Shown: positions 1 through 8,660 of the stretch, one piece after another
Layout of the letters: every line of letters starts with the position of its first letter
How positions within the stretch are numbered: position 1 is the stretch's first letter
From: Methylococcaceae bacterium UBA7658
GTDB lineage: Bacteria > Pseudomonadota > Gammaproteobacteria > Methylococcales > Methylomonadaceae
NCBI GenBank assembly: GCA_002483425.1
Contig: DLHW01000071.1
Span: 32,699 to 96,698 of the forward strand
Direction: 5' to 3'
DNA length: 64,000 bases
The notes under the pieces: generated by a model
Told to the model about the DNA's origin: nothing
Database searches by the model: none
Seen by the model: the letters and a program-made list of their open reading frames with translations, nothing else
Translations under genes and position numbers: made by a program

Positions 1-872
1 GCGTCAAGCAGAGAGTTGCCGTTTTACAAGGGTTCAATACGGAAGATGAGTTACAGAGCTGCCTCGATTTTCGTTTGGAAGCTGTTATCCATTCCGCTTT
101 TCAGCTTGAACTGCTGGAAAGCCGGCAAATCGGGTATTTAACGGTCTGGTTAAAAATCGACACCGGCATGAACCGCTTGGGGTTCAAAGCCAAGGATGCC
201 GCACAGGCTTATCAAAGGCTTAATCAATCTTCCGAAACCGGTGGTTCTATCGGTTTCATCACCCATTTGGCAAGCGCCGACGACCCAAACAGCGATTTTA
301 CCTCCCGGCAAATCGAACTTTTTAATACTGCGCTAGCGGGATTTGAAGGCGAACGCAGCATCGGTAATTCGGCTGGCATACTGGCTTGGCAAGATGCAAT
401 CTCCGATTGGATACGTCCCGGTATTATGCTTTACGGCATCTCGCCGTTTCCGGATTCGACCGGGCTTGATTTCGGGTTGCAACCCGTTATGAGCCTCCAT
501 AGCAAATTGATTTCAGTAAAACCGGTGGCAATGGGCGAAACAGTCGGTTACGCTAATAGTTGGGTGTGCCGTAAGCCTATGTTGCTGGGCGTTGTTGCTA
601 CCGGATACGGCGACGGTTATCCCCGTTATACCAAACCGGGAGCGCCGGTACTGGTCAACGGTCAGCGGGTTCCACTAATCGGCCGGGTGTCGATGGATAT
701 GATTACGGTCGATTTATCCGCGCAACCTCTCGCCAAGCCGGGCGATAAGGTGACTCTGTGGGGGCAGGGGCTGCCTATCGAAGAAATCGCCCGCTGGGCG
801 GATACCATACCTTATACGTTAGTGTGCGGGGTTACGCAGCGTGTGCAATTTGTGGAAAGATCTTTGTTTTAG
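1..872 (+). CDS. alr: Alanine racemase, 3' part (start lies before the window)
   Basis: PLP-dependent racemase that makes D-alanine for peptidoglycan. The frame is open from base 3 and has no credible start in the window; the TTG at 75 is internal, since the codons before it still read as alanine racemase. Visible are the family signature IDTGMNRLGF, the GYGDGYPR stretch of the C-terminal domain and the RVSMDM segment near the second active-site region. About 290 of the usual 360 residues are present; the missing N-terminus would hold the PLP lysine. In many Gammaproteobacteria alr follows rplI-dnaB. Here rplI is near 58.7 kb, so that linkage is broken. Identity is secure. Confidence 0.95.
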   Translation, partial: VKQRVAVLQGFNTEDELQSCLDFRLEAVIHSAFQLELLESRQIGYLTVWLKIDTGMNRLGFKAKDAAQAYQRLNQSSETGGSIGFITHLASADDPNSDFTSRQIELFNTALAGFEGERSIGNSAGILAWQDAISDWIRPGIMLYGISPFPDSTGLDFGLQPVMSLHSKLISVKPVAMGETVGYANSWVCRKPMLLGVVATGYGDGYPRYTKPGAPVLVNGQRVPLIGRVSMDMITVDLSAQPLAKPGDKVTLWGQGLPIEEIARWADTIPYTLVCGVTQRVQFVERSLF

Positions 873-884
873 AATAGGGCGGAA
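870..884 (+). promoter_or_regulatory. Promoter-like motif, site 1 (TAGAATAGGGCGGAA)
   Basis: A -10-like TAGAAT is followed directly by AGGGCGGAA, 27 bases before the ATPase start codon and overlapping the end of alr. The same 15-base pattern, with TACAAT, recurs on the minus strand before two other genes (8320-8334 and 34182-34196). No convincing -35 is seen here. The call rests on the recurrence and its constant position before starts. Confidence 0.4.
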
Positions 885-910
885 AGAGTTCTCTTAATGA
901 CCGGCTACCC

Positions 911-2074
911 ATGATAAACACACTCGCCGTTGGCAATTACCGGTCGCTGCTTAACTTAGTCGTGCCGTTGAGTTCACTGAATGTCATAACCGGCTCGAAC
1001 GCCAGCGGCAAATCGAATTTATACCGCGCCTTGCGGCTGCTGGCGGAAACGGCGCAAGGCGGAGTGGTTAATTCATTGGCTAAAGAAGGCGGCCTGGGAT
1101 CGACTTTTTGGGCGGGACCGGAAAAAATATCGAAAGGGATGAGAACGGGGGATATTTCAATTCAAGGCGGCAGGAGACAGGAACCATTACGATTAAGGCT
1201 AGGTTTTTCCGGCGATGAGTTTAGTTATGCTATTGTTCTAGGATTACCCGTGCCTTCGAATACGGCATTTGGTTTAGATCCAGAAATAAAAAGGGAGAGT
1301 ATTTGGGCTGGCCGTGCTTATCGTCCGTCTAGCCTGCTAGTCGATAGAGACCGGGCACTGATAAAAGTACGCGCTCACAAAGGTTGGGATGTTGTTTCAC
1401 AACATACCCCCAGTTTTGAAAGCTTATTCAGCCAAATCGCCGATCCTGCCCGTACTCCGGAAGTCGTTACTCTAAGGGAACAAATTCGCAGTTGGCGGTT
1501 TTACGATCATTTCCGTACCGATGCCGATGCTCCTGCCCGTTTACCGCAATTGGGTACGCGTACGCTAGTGCTTCATCATGATGGACGGGATTTGGCGGCG
1601 GCTTTGCAAACAATTATAGAAATCGGTGATCCCAATGCGTTAGATGACGCCATTTCCGATGCTTTTCCGGGGGCGAGATTACAAATAGCCATTCAAGACG
1701 GACGGTTTACGGTACAACTCTATCAGCACGGACTATTAAGACCTTTATCCGGAGCGGAATTCTCCGATGGCACCTTACGCTACTTGCTTTGGGTAGCCGC
1801 GCTCCTCACACCAAGGCCCCCGCCCTTGATGGTACTGAACGAGCCCGAGACGAGTCTGCATCCCGACTTGCTACCGGCTTTGGCGAGATTGATTATCCGG
1901 GTGTCGCAAGACACCCAAATATGGGTGGTTTCCCACGCCACGCGACTGATTGCGGCGTTGGAGCAAGCCGAGGATTGCAATTCCATAGCCCTGGAAAAAA
2001 GCCTGGGGCAAACCCAAATTGCTGGTCAAGGTTTGCTGGATGCGCCGCCTTGGCATTGGCCGGATAAGGGATAA
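911..2074 (+). CDS. AAA family ATPase (RecF/SMC-like, COG4637 type)
   Basis: Predicted cytosolic ATPase of the orphan RecF/SMC-like group often annotated as AAA_21. The Walker A motif GSNASGKSN lies at about residues 28-36. A Walker B-like LMVLNEPETSLHPD lies at about residues 302-315, with an N where most relatives have D. An ABC-like SDGTLRYL stretch precedes it, and a switch histidine (VVSHATR) follows. At 387 residues it is complete for the family. It has no nuclease (TOPRIM) domain and no toxin or nuclease partner next door, so it is not an obvious OLD-type defence gene. Biological role unknown. It sits 38 bases after alr, with its own promoter-like motif between them. Confidence 0.8.
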   Translation: MINTLAVGNYRSLLNLVVPLSSLNVITGSNASGKSNLYRALRLLAETAQGGVVNSLAKEGGLGSTFWAGPEKISKGMRTGDISIQGGRRQEPLRLRLGFSGDEFSYAIVLGLPVPSNTAFGLDPEIKRESIWAGRAYRPSSLLVDRDRALIKVRAHKGWDVVSQHTPSFESLFSQIADPARTPEVVTLREQIRSWRFYDHFRTDADAPARLPQLGTRTLVLHHDGRDLAAALQTIIEIGDPNALDDAISDAFPGARLQIAIQDGRFTVQLYQHGLLRPLSGAEFSDGTLRYLLWVAALLTPRPPPLMVLNEPETSLHPDLLPALARLIIRVSQDTQIWVVSHATRLIAALEQAEDCNSIALEKSLGQTQIAGQGLLDAPPWHWPDKG

Positions 2075-2335
2075 TCGTTCTGTTCACCTCACGTATTTAC
2101 GCGTTTCAAGCTCGTCGAAAGTTATGCGGACGACCCTTTCTATCTACCTCTATAGGCTCAGTATTCATTCTGATAGTCTAAGTAAACTGAGGTTGCGTAG
2201 CATCAGTTACTCTTTTTTGCGAACATACAGATTTAAGCTGACCGCTGGAGCCTAACGGAAGCGGGTCGGCTTGAGTGTCAAGTTAAACAAGCTATATCCA
2301 AGAAAGTTAACTGGTGATTATCAGAACAGTACAAT
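2075..2335. other. Intergenic stretch, no gene seen
   Basis: Low-complexity, AT-richer sequence between the convergent ATPase and DUF2335 remnant. Short frames exist, but none has a plausible ribosome-binding site or recognisable product. No clear terminator was found. Confidence 0.4.
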
Positions 2336-2767
2336 CTATTTATTTTTAGTAAGCAAGAAAGCCTTAATTAAGGCTGCTGTTGGTATTGCCGAGATACTCC
2401 CGCGAGTCAATCATGACTTTTTATACCGAGAAAAACTGCCGCTTCAATGCGGCACAAATAAACCAAGAACCCAGCGACCTGACCTATAAAGTCGCTTCGA
2501 AATACAGCTTTTGTTTGTTGTTTATTCAAATTGGCTTGCGTTACTTGCGCTGCAATATTCGCTTCGATAGCTTTAATTTCGAGACTTCCACGATGATTGG
2601 ATTCTTCCTCTGCCAATGGAATAAGCCTAGCGGCTGCGCCTGGAACAACATCATCTATACCGCTTAGTATTTCTGGCGGAGGGACAGAACCTTGATAATG
2701 TGTAACTGTTTGTGTTGCAACAACCTTGGTTATTAGGTTGTTGTTTTTGTGTTGTCTTCTTTGCCAT
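2336..2767 (-). pseudogene. DUF2335 membrane protein with two compensating frameshifts
   Basis: Read on the minus strand, an ATG at 2767 opens MAKKTTQKQQPNNQ. Near 2720-2735 the frame must shift to continue as THYQGSVPPPEILSGIDD and VPGAAARLIPLAEEESNHR, which is the DUF2335 core. After GIKSHD, near 2410, a second shift back to the first frame is needed to read IPTAALIKAFLLTKNK to a stop at 2336. The restored product would be about 144 residues, the usual family length, ending in two hydrophobic segments. The two shifts cancel. Either the gene is decayed or the assembly has two indels; programmed frameshifting is unlikely because no slippery heptamer is evident. DUF2335 proteins are small membrane proteins of unknown function. 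Confidence 0.7.
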
Positions 2768-2981
2768 GACGTTCGATGGCATTACGCAAATTCGCGCCTA
2801 TTGTCTTCCAATCATTTTCCAGAACTTCGCTAATAGCGATAGGCTGGACGGTGATTTGCGGAATCATGTTTGCATTTGGCGCTTGGAAATATCCATATAA
2901 CAGAATGGGCGCGGTAAGACCTTTTTCAAATCCACGTAAAAATGATTGTCTTTTGGTGTCTGAAAAATTGATTATTACCAT
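2733..2981 (-). CDS. Small protein overlapping the DUF2335 gene
   Basis: An 82-residue frame whose end overlaps the first 35 bases of the DUF2335 gene, so the two could be translationally coupled. The protein has no signal peptide or membrane segment; it is mixed, with a charged C-terminus (AIERHGKEDNTKTTT). No family recognised. The overlap and shared strand suggest a two-gene unit. The ribosome-binding site is poor, and the partner is broken, so this gene may also be non-functional. Coding status rests on the continuous frame and sensible composition only. Confidence 0.45.
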   Translation of the reverse strand: MVIINFSDTKRQSFLRGFEKGLTAPILLYGYFQAPNANMIPQITVQPIAISEVLENDWKTIGANLRNAIERHGKEDNTKTTT

Positions 2982-3297
2982 TATGTAACTACGGTGCTAT
3001 TAAAAATTTGCGGCTAGAAACCAAACAACAATTGTTTTGATTTCGACTTTAGCAAAAGGTTAGTTTGACGCAAAAAAATCGCAAAATTCTAGCAGAATTA
3101 AACTTAAAGAATTTGTTATGGAAGACAATAATGATGCCTTAAAGTACTAATATGCTAAGGGCTTCTCATTTCCAATAGGAATAGTCATGTAAGATTACTT
3201 CCAACGCAACCGGCTCAGCGATTTAAAACTTTTAGTAAATGGAATTGGGTTATAGCGGTCTGGCCTGTTTTATTAGTTTCAATTTTTGGAAGACCTC

Positions 3298-5988
3298 ATG
3301 ACAATGAAGCAATCGAGCAAATTACGTATTTTTGCGTTTTACGCGGCAATTTTGTTAGCAACGCCTGTTATGGCCGCACTCGATGAAGCCGTGAGTACAG
3401 GAAACCCGGCGCTTTTGCCTGCCGATAGCAATGAAATTGTAAATGCCGCTCTCCAGCAAATCGATAATTATCAACTGGCCCAGTCGAATCTCCTCAAAGC
3501 TGTCTACCCAAATCAAGCCGGAATCGGTTATGCGCCGGGCAACCGGACTCAGTTAATAAAGATTAACGAGAATGAAAGGGTTTTTCCCTTATTATTCGGT
3601 AATAAAGGTAATTTGCTGGCAGTTCGCGGTGCGGCTGGGGGAGGCCGTTTTGCCGCATACGGTTCCGTTCCAATGGAATATTTTCTGGGCGGCGCCAATC
3701 TCAGTTATGAAACGTCTTTCAAAAGGGTATTGGGCTGGTTGTTAACAGGTACCGCCGATACCAGTAGTTTGTTACAAGCGAAAAAGATTGCGCTGACCTT
3801 TACGGGTGGAGCTAACACTACTATTACGAGCTGGTTCGGCCAAAAAGCGGCGGCTTGGACGACTCAGGTTTGTAATGATTCTGCAACGATTACAACCTGC
3901 TATCAAGATAAGGATTTACTGATAGTCAGTTGGGAAACCGGCAGCACTGCCAGCCAAAATGCCGCCGTACTTGCCGCGATTAAAGCGCATCTCGCCCTCA
4001 ACAAACCGGTTTTATATCTTCACACCTGGTACGAAGCCACGTCCCCTTTCAGCGACTTGCTGAGCGCTTTCCTCGGAATTACGTTGCCTTACGGCGGTAA
4101 TTATTGGGCGAACGATGCGGCGAACTTTAGCAACCTGAGTCAAATGCAAGCGGGAAAAGTCTTGTTCGAGCCGATAGAGCGGATGTTGCGCCATTTTCAA
4201 GAGCGCGACTTTAGTTTTAATTGGGCTTCGTGCACGGATGATCGCGATTGCAAAAACATGCCGGATTTAGTGCATGAATTTTACGATGGCGCGGAAACTG
4301 TCCGGCAACAGATTGGCGGTTGGGAGAAAAAGAACCTCGATATTTTTAGCCAATACGGACGAAGGCTGGGGAAGTTGTTGGTCTTGCTCGGCGATAAGTA
4401 CCGTTCTTCAATCAGTTACCCGATGAAGAAAGGCATAACGAACGATACGACCTTTCTGCAATCGCTCTATGCCGACCATTCCGCCTACATCACGCGGAAG
4501 CTCAATCCGTCCCAATCCGATTTAGGCAGTTTCAGCGCGGCGATACCGGGAAAACTTCCTGCTCTGAATCCGGCATTGAAGTTAACGGCTCGCCGTAGCC
4601 AGGCAAGTTCGTCGTCCGGCTATTATGCGCCGCCAGGACGCACAGTGACGTTGACGCGTAAAGACGCTAATCCTGTTAAGGTATTTGTCCATATCGGTAT
4701 GCTGCGAACCGGCGCCGCACATATATTCGGTACCTATGACCGGCCGATGTTTTTGTGGGGTAACAGTGTTCCCCTAGTGAAGGATAAGCCGGTAAGAATT
4801 ACGTCGCCTTACGGTGGAATTGTCTTTCTCAATGCCGAAGGCAGCGAAACGGCACAACAAATTAATGTTGCCGCCACTGGCTTATTCCGTCAGCCTGTTT
4901 TCAACGGCGCAAATTTCGACGAATTCAGCGCAAAATTGGCAAGTACCCCATTAAACTGGGCTGAAATCAGGTTGCCCGCCATACAGATACATTCAAGACT
5001 TGATTTAATAAAGGAATCAATCAACGACCCGTTGATTGGCGGTAATATCAACCGGTTGTTAACCTTGACGCAGAGATATCTTTATAAAGATATCTACAGT
5101 CTTGCCGGGATGGTGGGCGGCGGTATTGCGCAACCCGCTAAAGTGCTAGCTTTTTGTACCGCGCATGGTTGGGATTGCACGAGCGTCGGCTTGCATGGCA
5201 TGACGAATATTCAACATATTAACGCTGATCGGGCAAATTGCGGTTATGGTTGCTCCGGTAATCCTTACGACCAGTATTGGGCGTTCACTCCGCTCGGCTG
5301 GGGTGAATCGCATGAGATCGGACATAACTTACAACGCAGCCGGTTAAAGATATACGATAGCGCCTCTACGGAAGTGTCGAATAATATCTTTCCTGTTCAT
5401 AAATGGTGGCGGTTTAATAAGTTGAGCACGGAAACCGTCAAATATGGCAGGGACCTCGGGTTTAAGGCAACTTTCGAAGTCTTGCAACAAGCGGCGTTAA
5501 CTGCCGATCCGGTCGAAACCGCGAGAAACGCCATTTGGGTTAACGGCAGTGTGTTCCAACGCCTGATTTTTTACTGGCAAATGACTATGAGCAGCCGAAA
5601 TCTCACACACTTGGGCGATGCCGGTTGGGATGTATTCCGGTTGATGTATCTGCACGAAAGGTTATTTTCCGCCGCGATTGCGAATGACGCTACGTGGACG
5701 AGTCAGCGTACGGGTTTGGGCTTTAGCCAGTACGCCCAAAGACCCACGGCGATCAACGGGAACGATTTTATGTTGATAGCAATGTCTTACATTACCGGAA
5801 AAGACCAGCGTCCATTTTTCGATTTATGGGGCGTTCAATGCAGTGCGGAAGCCAAAAATCAGGTGGCGGCATACGGTTTCCCAGCGGTGAAAAAACAGTT
5901 TTGGGTGGTGCCGGATGAAGCAAGCGCGTTTAAAGATCCGCTTCCGGCGCCGGTTTTGATGAACGGCGTTGACCCTTGGCCGCTGTAA
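3298..5988 (+). CDS. Secreted IMPa-like metalloprotease (MEROPS M88 / M60-like)
   Basis: A probable extracellular zinc metalloprotease related to Pseudomonas aeruginosa IMPa (about 920 residues), which cleaves O-glycosylated, mucin-like proteins. The ATG at 3298 is preferred over the upstream TTG at 3286 because GGAAG sits 5 bases before it. An N-terminal signal peptide ends near PVMA-ALDE. The zinc motif HEIGH is at residues 672-676, with the likely third ligand Glu692 in STEVSNN. Length is 896 residues, matching the family, and all key residues are intact. It is monocistronic, with a strong hairpin 40 bases downstream. In a free-living bacterium the target may be surface or exopolymer glycoproteins; that is inference. 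Confidence 0.88.
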   Translation: MTMKQSSKLRIFAFYAAILLATPVMAALDEAVSTGNPALLPADSNEIVNAALQQIDNYQLAQSNLLKAVYPNQAGIGYAPGNRTQLIKINENERVFPLLFGNKGNLLAVRGAAGGGRFAAYGSVPMEYFLGGANLSYETSFKRVLGWLLTGTADTSSLLQAKKIALTFTGGANTTITSWFGQKAAAWTTQVCNDSATITTCYQDKDLLIVSWETGSTASQNAAVLAAIKAHLALNKPVLYLHTWYEATSPFSDLLSAFLGITLPYGGNYWANDAANFSNLSQMQAGKVLFEPIERMLRHFQERDFSFNWASCTDDRDCKNMPDLVHEFYDGAETVRQQIGGWEKKNLDIFSQYGRRLGKLLVLLGDKYRSSISYPMKKGITNDTTFLQSLYADHSAYITRKLNPSQSDLGSFSAAIPGKLPALNPALKLTARRSQASSSSGYYAPPGRTVTLTRKDANPVKVFVHIGMLRTGAAHIFGTYDRPMFLWGNSVPLVKDKPVRITSPYGGIVFLNAEGSETAQQINVAATGLFRQPVFNGANFDEFSAKLASTPLNWAEIRLPAIQIHSRLDLIKESINDPLIGGNINRLLTLTQRYLYKDIYSLAGMVGGGIAQPAKVLAFCTAHGWDCTSVGLHGMTNIQHINADRANCGYGCSGNPYDQYWAFTPLGWGESHEIGHNLQRSRLKIYDSASTEVSNNIFPVHKWWRFNKLSTETVKYGRDLGFKATFEVLQQAALTADPVETARNAIWVNGSVFQRLIFYWQMTMSSRNLTHLGDAGWDVFRLMYLHERLFSAAIANDATWTSQRTGLGFSQYAQRPTAINGNDFMLIAMSYITGKDQRPFFDLWGVQCSAEAKNQVAAYGFPAVKKQFWVVPDEASAFKDPLPAPVLMNGVDPWPL

Positions 5989-6027
5989 AAAACTGTCAAA
6001 TAATCCGGCGTTAGGCTGGAAACAAAA

Positions 6028-6058
6028 CCTAAAAAAGCGTCCATGATGCTTTTTTAGG
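6028..6058 (+). terminator. Intrinsic terminator after the metalloprotease gene
   Basis: CCTAAAAAAGC and GCTTTTTTAGG form a perfect 11-bp stem around a 9-base loop. Its A/T arms let it act in either direction. It lies 40 bases after the metalloprotease stop codon. Confidence 0.75.
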
Positions 6059-6242
6059 GCAATTGTTGAAAGCTACGATTGAAAATCAGGATTTTGCAAC
6101 CGGGAAATTAACGGCTACAGCCGGTTTCCGGATTTTCCAGACTAACATTGTTGAACCAGATTGATTTAACCAATCCTATCTCGGGCATCTATAGCCATTT
6201 GTTCTATTCGTGAAGCTGATACGGTTTTGCATCTTAATTAGA

Positions 6243-6380
6243 GCTGTTTGCAAAACTACAAGGCGGCTGTGATCCGGCGCCGGGCGGGCGTACTCGGTAT
6301 CCTCATATGCCCGGTGTATACTGGCTCCTACGTTTCCTCCCTTCTCATCCGGCAGCCGTTTGATATGTTTTGCAAACAAC
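6243..6380. repeat. Inverted-repeat-bounded element of about 140 bp (MITE-like)
   Basis: The perfect 11-bp arms GTTTGCAAAAC (6246-6256) and GTTTTGCAAAC (6367-6377) bound a GC-rich interior. Homology between the ends continues imperfectly inward, with CGGCTG on one side and CAGCCG on the other. No open frame inside is convincing and no clear target duplication is seen. It could be a small non-autonomous mobile element or a large RNA hairpin. Confidence 0.35.
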
Positions 6381-6483
6381 TTCAGATACAATTACCAACC
6401 TAACCGTCAAGATTGCTCTGGTAGTCTGGCAGTTGCGGCCTTTTATGGCGATAGTGCAAAATTAATCGGGAGTACCGGATAGG

Positions 6484-7758
6484 ATGTTTGAGCTACAGAA
6501 CTTTAAGCTCCTAGGCATCACTTTGGCAATCGGCCTGTTGATTGGGCTGGAACGTGGCTGGCATACGCGCGATAAAGCCGAAGGGATGCGCATCGCCGGG
6601 TTGCGCACTTACGGTTTGATTGCGTTGCTGGGCGGGCTATGGGGTATTCTTGCCCAGCAAACGGGTATTTTGTTAATAGGTTTCGCTTTTCTGTCGTTGA
6701 CGATAGTACTCTTGGTCGCATACGGTAAAAGCTTGGACAAGTTCGAAGATTACGGCATCACCAGCGTAATCGCCTGTTTGATTACTTTCACCTTGGGGGC
6801 TTTGACGGTATTCGGTCATACCACATTGGCGTCCGCCAGCGCCGTCGTCATAACGATTTTGCTGGGCTTTAAGCCCTTGCTGCACGGCTGGATGAACAAG
6901 CTGGAGCAGCACGAACTGGAAGCGACCTTAAAGTTGCTGCTGATTTCCGTGGTCATGCTGCCGGTCTTGCCGGATCGCGGTTTCGGACCTTGGGCGGCGC
7001 TCAATCCGTACCTGATCTGGTGGATGGTGGTGTTAATAGCCGGTATTTCGTACCTGGGTTATTTCGCCATCAAAATGGTCGGCAACCGGCACGGCCCAGT
7101 GTTGACCGGCGTATTCGGCGGTTTAGTTTCCTCCAGCGCAGTCACACTGAATTTGGCGCGCTTGTCCAAGACTTTTCCCACGATGATCAATGCTTTATCG
7201 GCAGGTATATTGACGGCTTGCGCCACCATGTTCGTCCGTACTTTATTGTTGGCTTCGATCATCAATGCAGCGCTTTTTCTCAGACTATTTCCGGCTTTGG
7301 CTATTATGGGTTTAGTCACCTATTCGACGGCCTATCTGTTATGGAAAAAGGGAGAATTCGAAGACAATCAGGACGACAATAAGGACATTCAGCTTGAAAA
7401 TCCTTTCCAGCTTGGAATGGCGATAAAGTTCAGTGCGTTTTTAGCCAGCATTTTGCTTCTCGCCAAACTGCTGCAAGCCTATTTCGGGAATTTGGGCGCT
7501 TACGTTCTGGCCGCAACGTCAGGTTTGGCTGATGTCGATCCGATTACCTTGTCGATGTCGCAAGCGAGTAAGGAGGGGCTGACGCTGGAGGTGGCGGCGC
7601 AGGCAATACTCATCGCGGTGGTAGTTAATTCCGTGGTCAAAAGTATCATGGCTATGGCCGTCGGCACAAAAGCCTTGGGCTGGCGGGTCGGGGCGGCTCT
7701 CGTATTCGCCCTGATTATTGGTGTCGCCGCCGATTTAAACAGCGGCGAGTTATTCTGA
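6484..7758 (+). CDS. MgtC/SapB family membrane protein with DUF4010 domain
   Basis: A polytopic inner-membrane protein of 424 residues. The N-terminal 140 residues match the MgtC/SapB domain, including GLLIGLERGW and the RTYGLIALLGG loop. The C-terminal two thirds is the DUF4010 membrane domain with many hydrophobic helices and the conserved SGLADVDPITLS segment. Family members are annotated as putative Mg2+-related or unknown-substrate membrane proteins; the substrate cannot be read from sequence. A weak AGG lies directly before the ATG. The gene stands alone, convergent with the lipoprotein gene downstream. Confidence 0.82.
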   Translation: MFELQNFKLLGITLAIGLLIGLERGWHTRDKAEGMRIAGLRTYGLIALLGGLWGILAQQTGILLIGFAFLSLTIVLLVAYGKSLDKFEDYGITSVIACLITFTLGALTVFGHTTLASASAVVITILLGFKPLLHGWMNKLEQHELEATLKLLLISVVMLPVLPDRGFGPWAALNPYLIWWMVVLIAGISYLGYFAIKMVGNRHGPVLTGVFGGLVSSSAVTLNLARLSKTFPTMINALSAGILTACATMFVRTLLLASIINAALFLRLFPALAIMGLVTYSTAYLLWKKGEFEDNQDDNKDIQLENPFQLGMAIKFSAFLASILLLAKLLQAYFGNLGAYVLAATSGLADVDPITLSMSQASKEGLTLEVAAQAILIAVVVNSVVKSIMAMAVGTKALGWRVGAALVFALIIGVAADLNSGELF

Positions 7759-7770
7759 TTGAACGGAATC

Positions 7771-8280
7771 TTATTGTCCGCTACCGGTGACCGGTTCCGG
7801 ATTGGCAGGTTGTTCGCCGCCCAAACCTTTGCCGATTGCTTCGCCGACGCCTTTCATCGCATCGCCCATCGCTTTTCCCATGCCTTCCATCATATCTTGC
7901 ATGGAAAATCCCATGATCGACGTTGTAGTCTTTTCAAAATCCACTTTCCATTCGCCGTCTTCCTGCTCAAGCACCGTATTGAACGACGTGGTTTTTTGTT
8001 CGCCGTTTTGAGTGGCGGTGACAGTGGTCGGCACCACGGTTAAGCCGTTTACTACTTTGGACGGCTTGATATCGATTTTATCCATGGTGGAATCGTCATT
8101 AGGCGTAACGCTATCCATCGTGCCTTTTTTGGCGTAGGTTTTGGCCTTATTAAGGTCTTTCGCCGCCATCGCGGACCAGAAATCGAGCGCTACTTCCTGC
8201 TCCGAGAGGTGTTTTCCTCCGCAAGCGGCAAGTAAAATGCAAAGTCCGATAACGCCATAAAATTTAACAAGCTTAACCAT
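7771..8280 (-). CDS. Lipoprotein, DUF4878-like
   Basis: A 169-residue envelope lipoprotein. The ATG at 8280 is chosen because GGGGAT sits just upstream and the protein then begins MVKLVKFYGVIG with lipobox LLAACGG. The longer frame to 8349 would run through the promoter-like motif at 8320-8334. The mature part starts with a DUF4878/NTF2-like segment (DFWSAMAAKDLNKAKTYAKKG), then a Lys/Thr-rich stretch and a Gly/Met-rich amphipathic tail. No catalytic residues are seen and the function is unknown. It converges on the MgtC-like gene, with 12 bases between the stop codons. Confidence 0.7.
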   Translation of the reverse strand: MVKLVKFYGVIGLCILLAACGGKHLSEQEVALDFWSAMAAKDLNKAKTYAKKGTMDSVTPNDDSTMDKIDIKPSKVVNGLTVVPTTVTATQNGEQKTTSFNTVLEQEDGEWKVDFEKTTTSIMGFSMQDMMEGMGKAMGDAMKGVGEAIGKGLGGEQPANPEPVTGSGQ

Positions 8281-8319
8281 ACTATCCCCTAAAAGTGCGA
8301 TTTCACGAAAGGTTCTATA

Positions 8320-8334
8320 TTCCGCCCTATTGTA
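8320..8334 (-). promoter_or_regulatory. Promoter-like motif, site 2 (TACAATAGGGCGGAA)
   Basis: On the minus strand, TACAAT (a good -10) is followed by AGGGCGGAA, 40 bases before the lipoprotein start. A TTGCCC hexamer lies 17 bases upstream of TACAAT and would serve as -35. The 15 bases are identical to those at 34182-34196. Confidence 0.5.
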
Positions 8335-8481
8335 GGCAGGCAGATGCAAATGGGCAACGCTTTACGTCAATTTCCGTGCTATTAGGGTTTGGTTGAGACT
8401 TAATTTAACATTGGAAACAAGACCGAAATTGTAGATTATACGCCGCCTTAACTAGGTTGTTTCGCTAATTTAATGAGCAAG

Positions 8482-8517
8482 CAATTAGATTGAATCGTAA
8501 TACATTTCATCTAATTG
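8482..8517. promoter_or_regulatory. 9-bp inverted repeat upstream of the nuclease gene
   Basis: CAATTAGAT and ATCTAATTG are perfect 9-bp arms separated by 18 bases, about 145 bases before the nuclease start. It could be an operator for a dimeric repressor or a hairpin in the leader. It is not followed by a T run, so it is not a terminator. Confidence 0.35.
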
Positions 8518-8660
8518 ACCACTAAATGTCACTGTATTTTCATATTTAACCTTTACATTCGAAGCAATCAGCAGACGACGGATATCGCCCCCCACTTCGC
8601 TTGCCTGATAGAAAAAACAAAAACCATTACCTGCTACGACGATAAATACAAGGATCACTT

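Noticed and set aside
911..2074. OLD-type or other defence ATPase
   Set aside because: No TOPRIM nuclease domain, no partner nuclease or toxin, no mobile-element context.
6176..6391. 71-codon minus-strand frame
   Set aside because: It spans the inverted-repeat element, has no ribosome-binding site and its product looks random.
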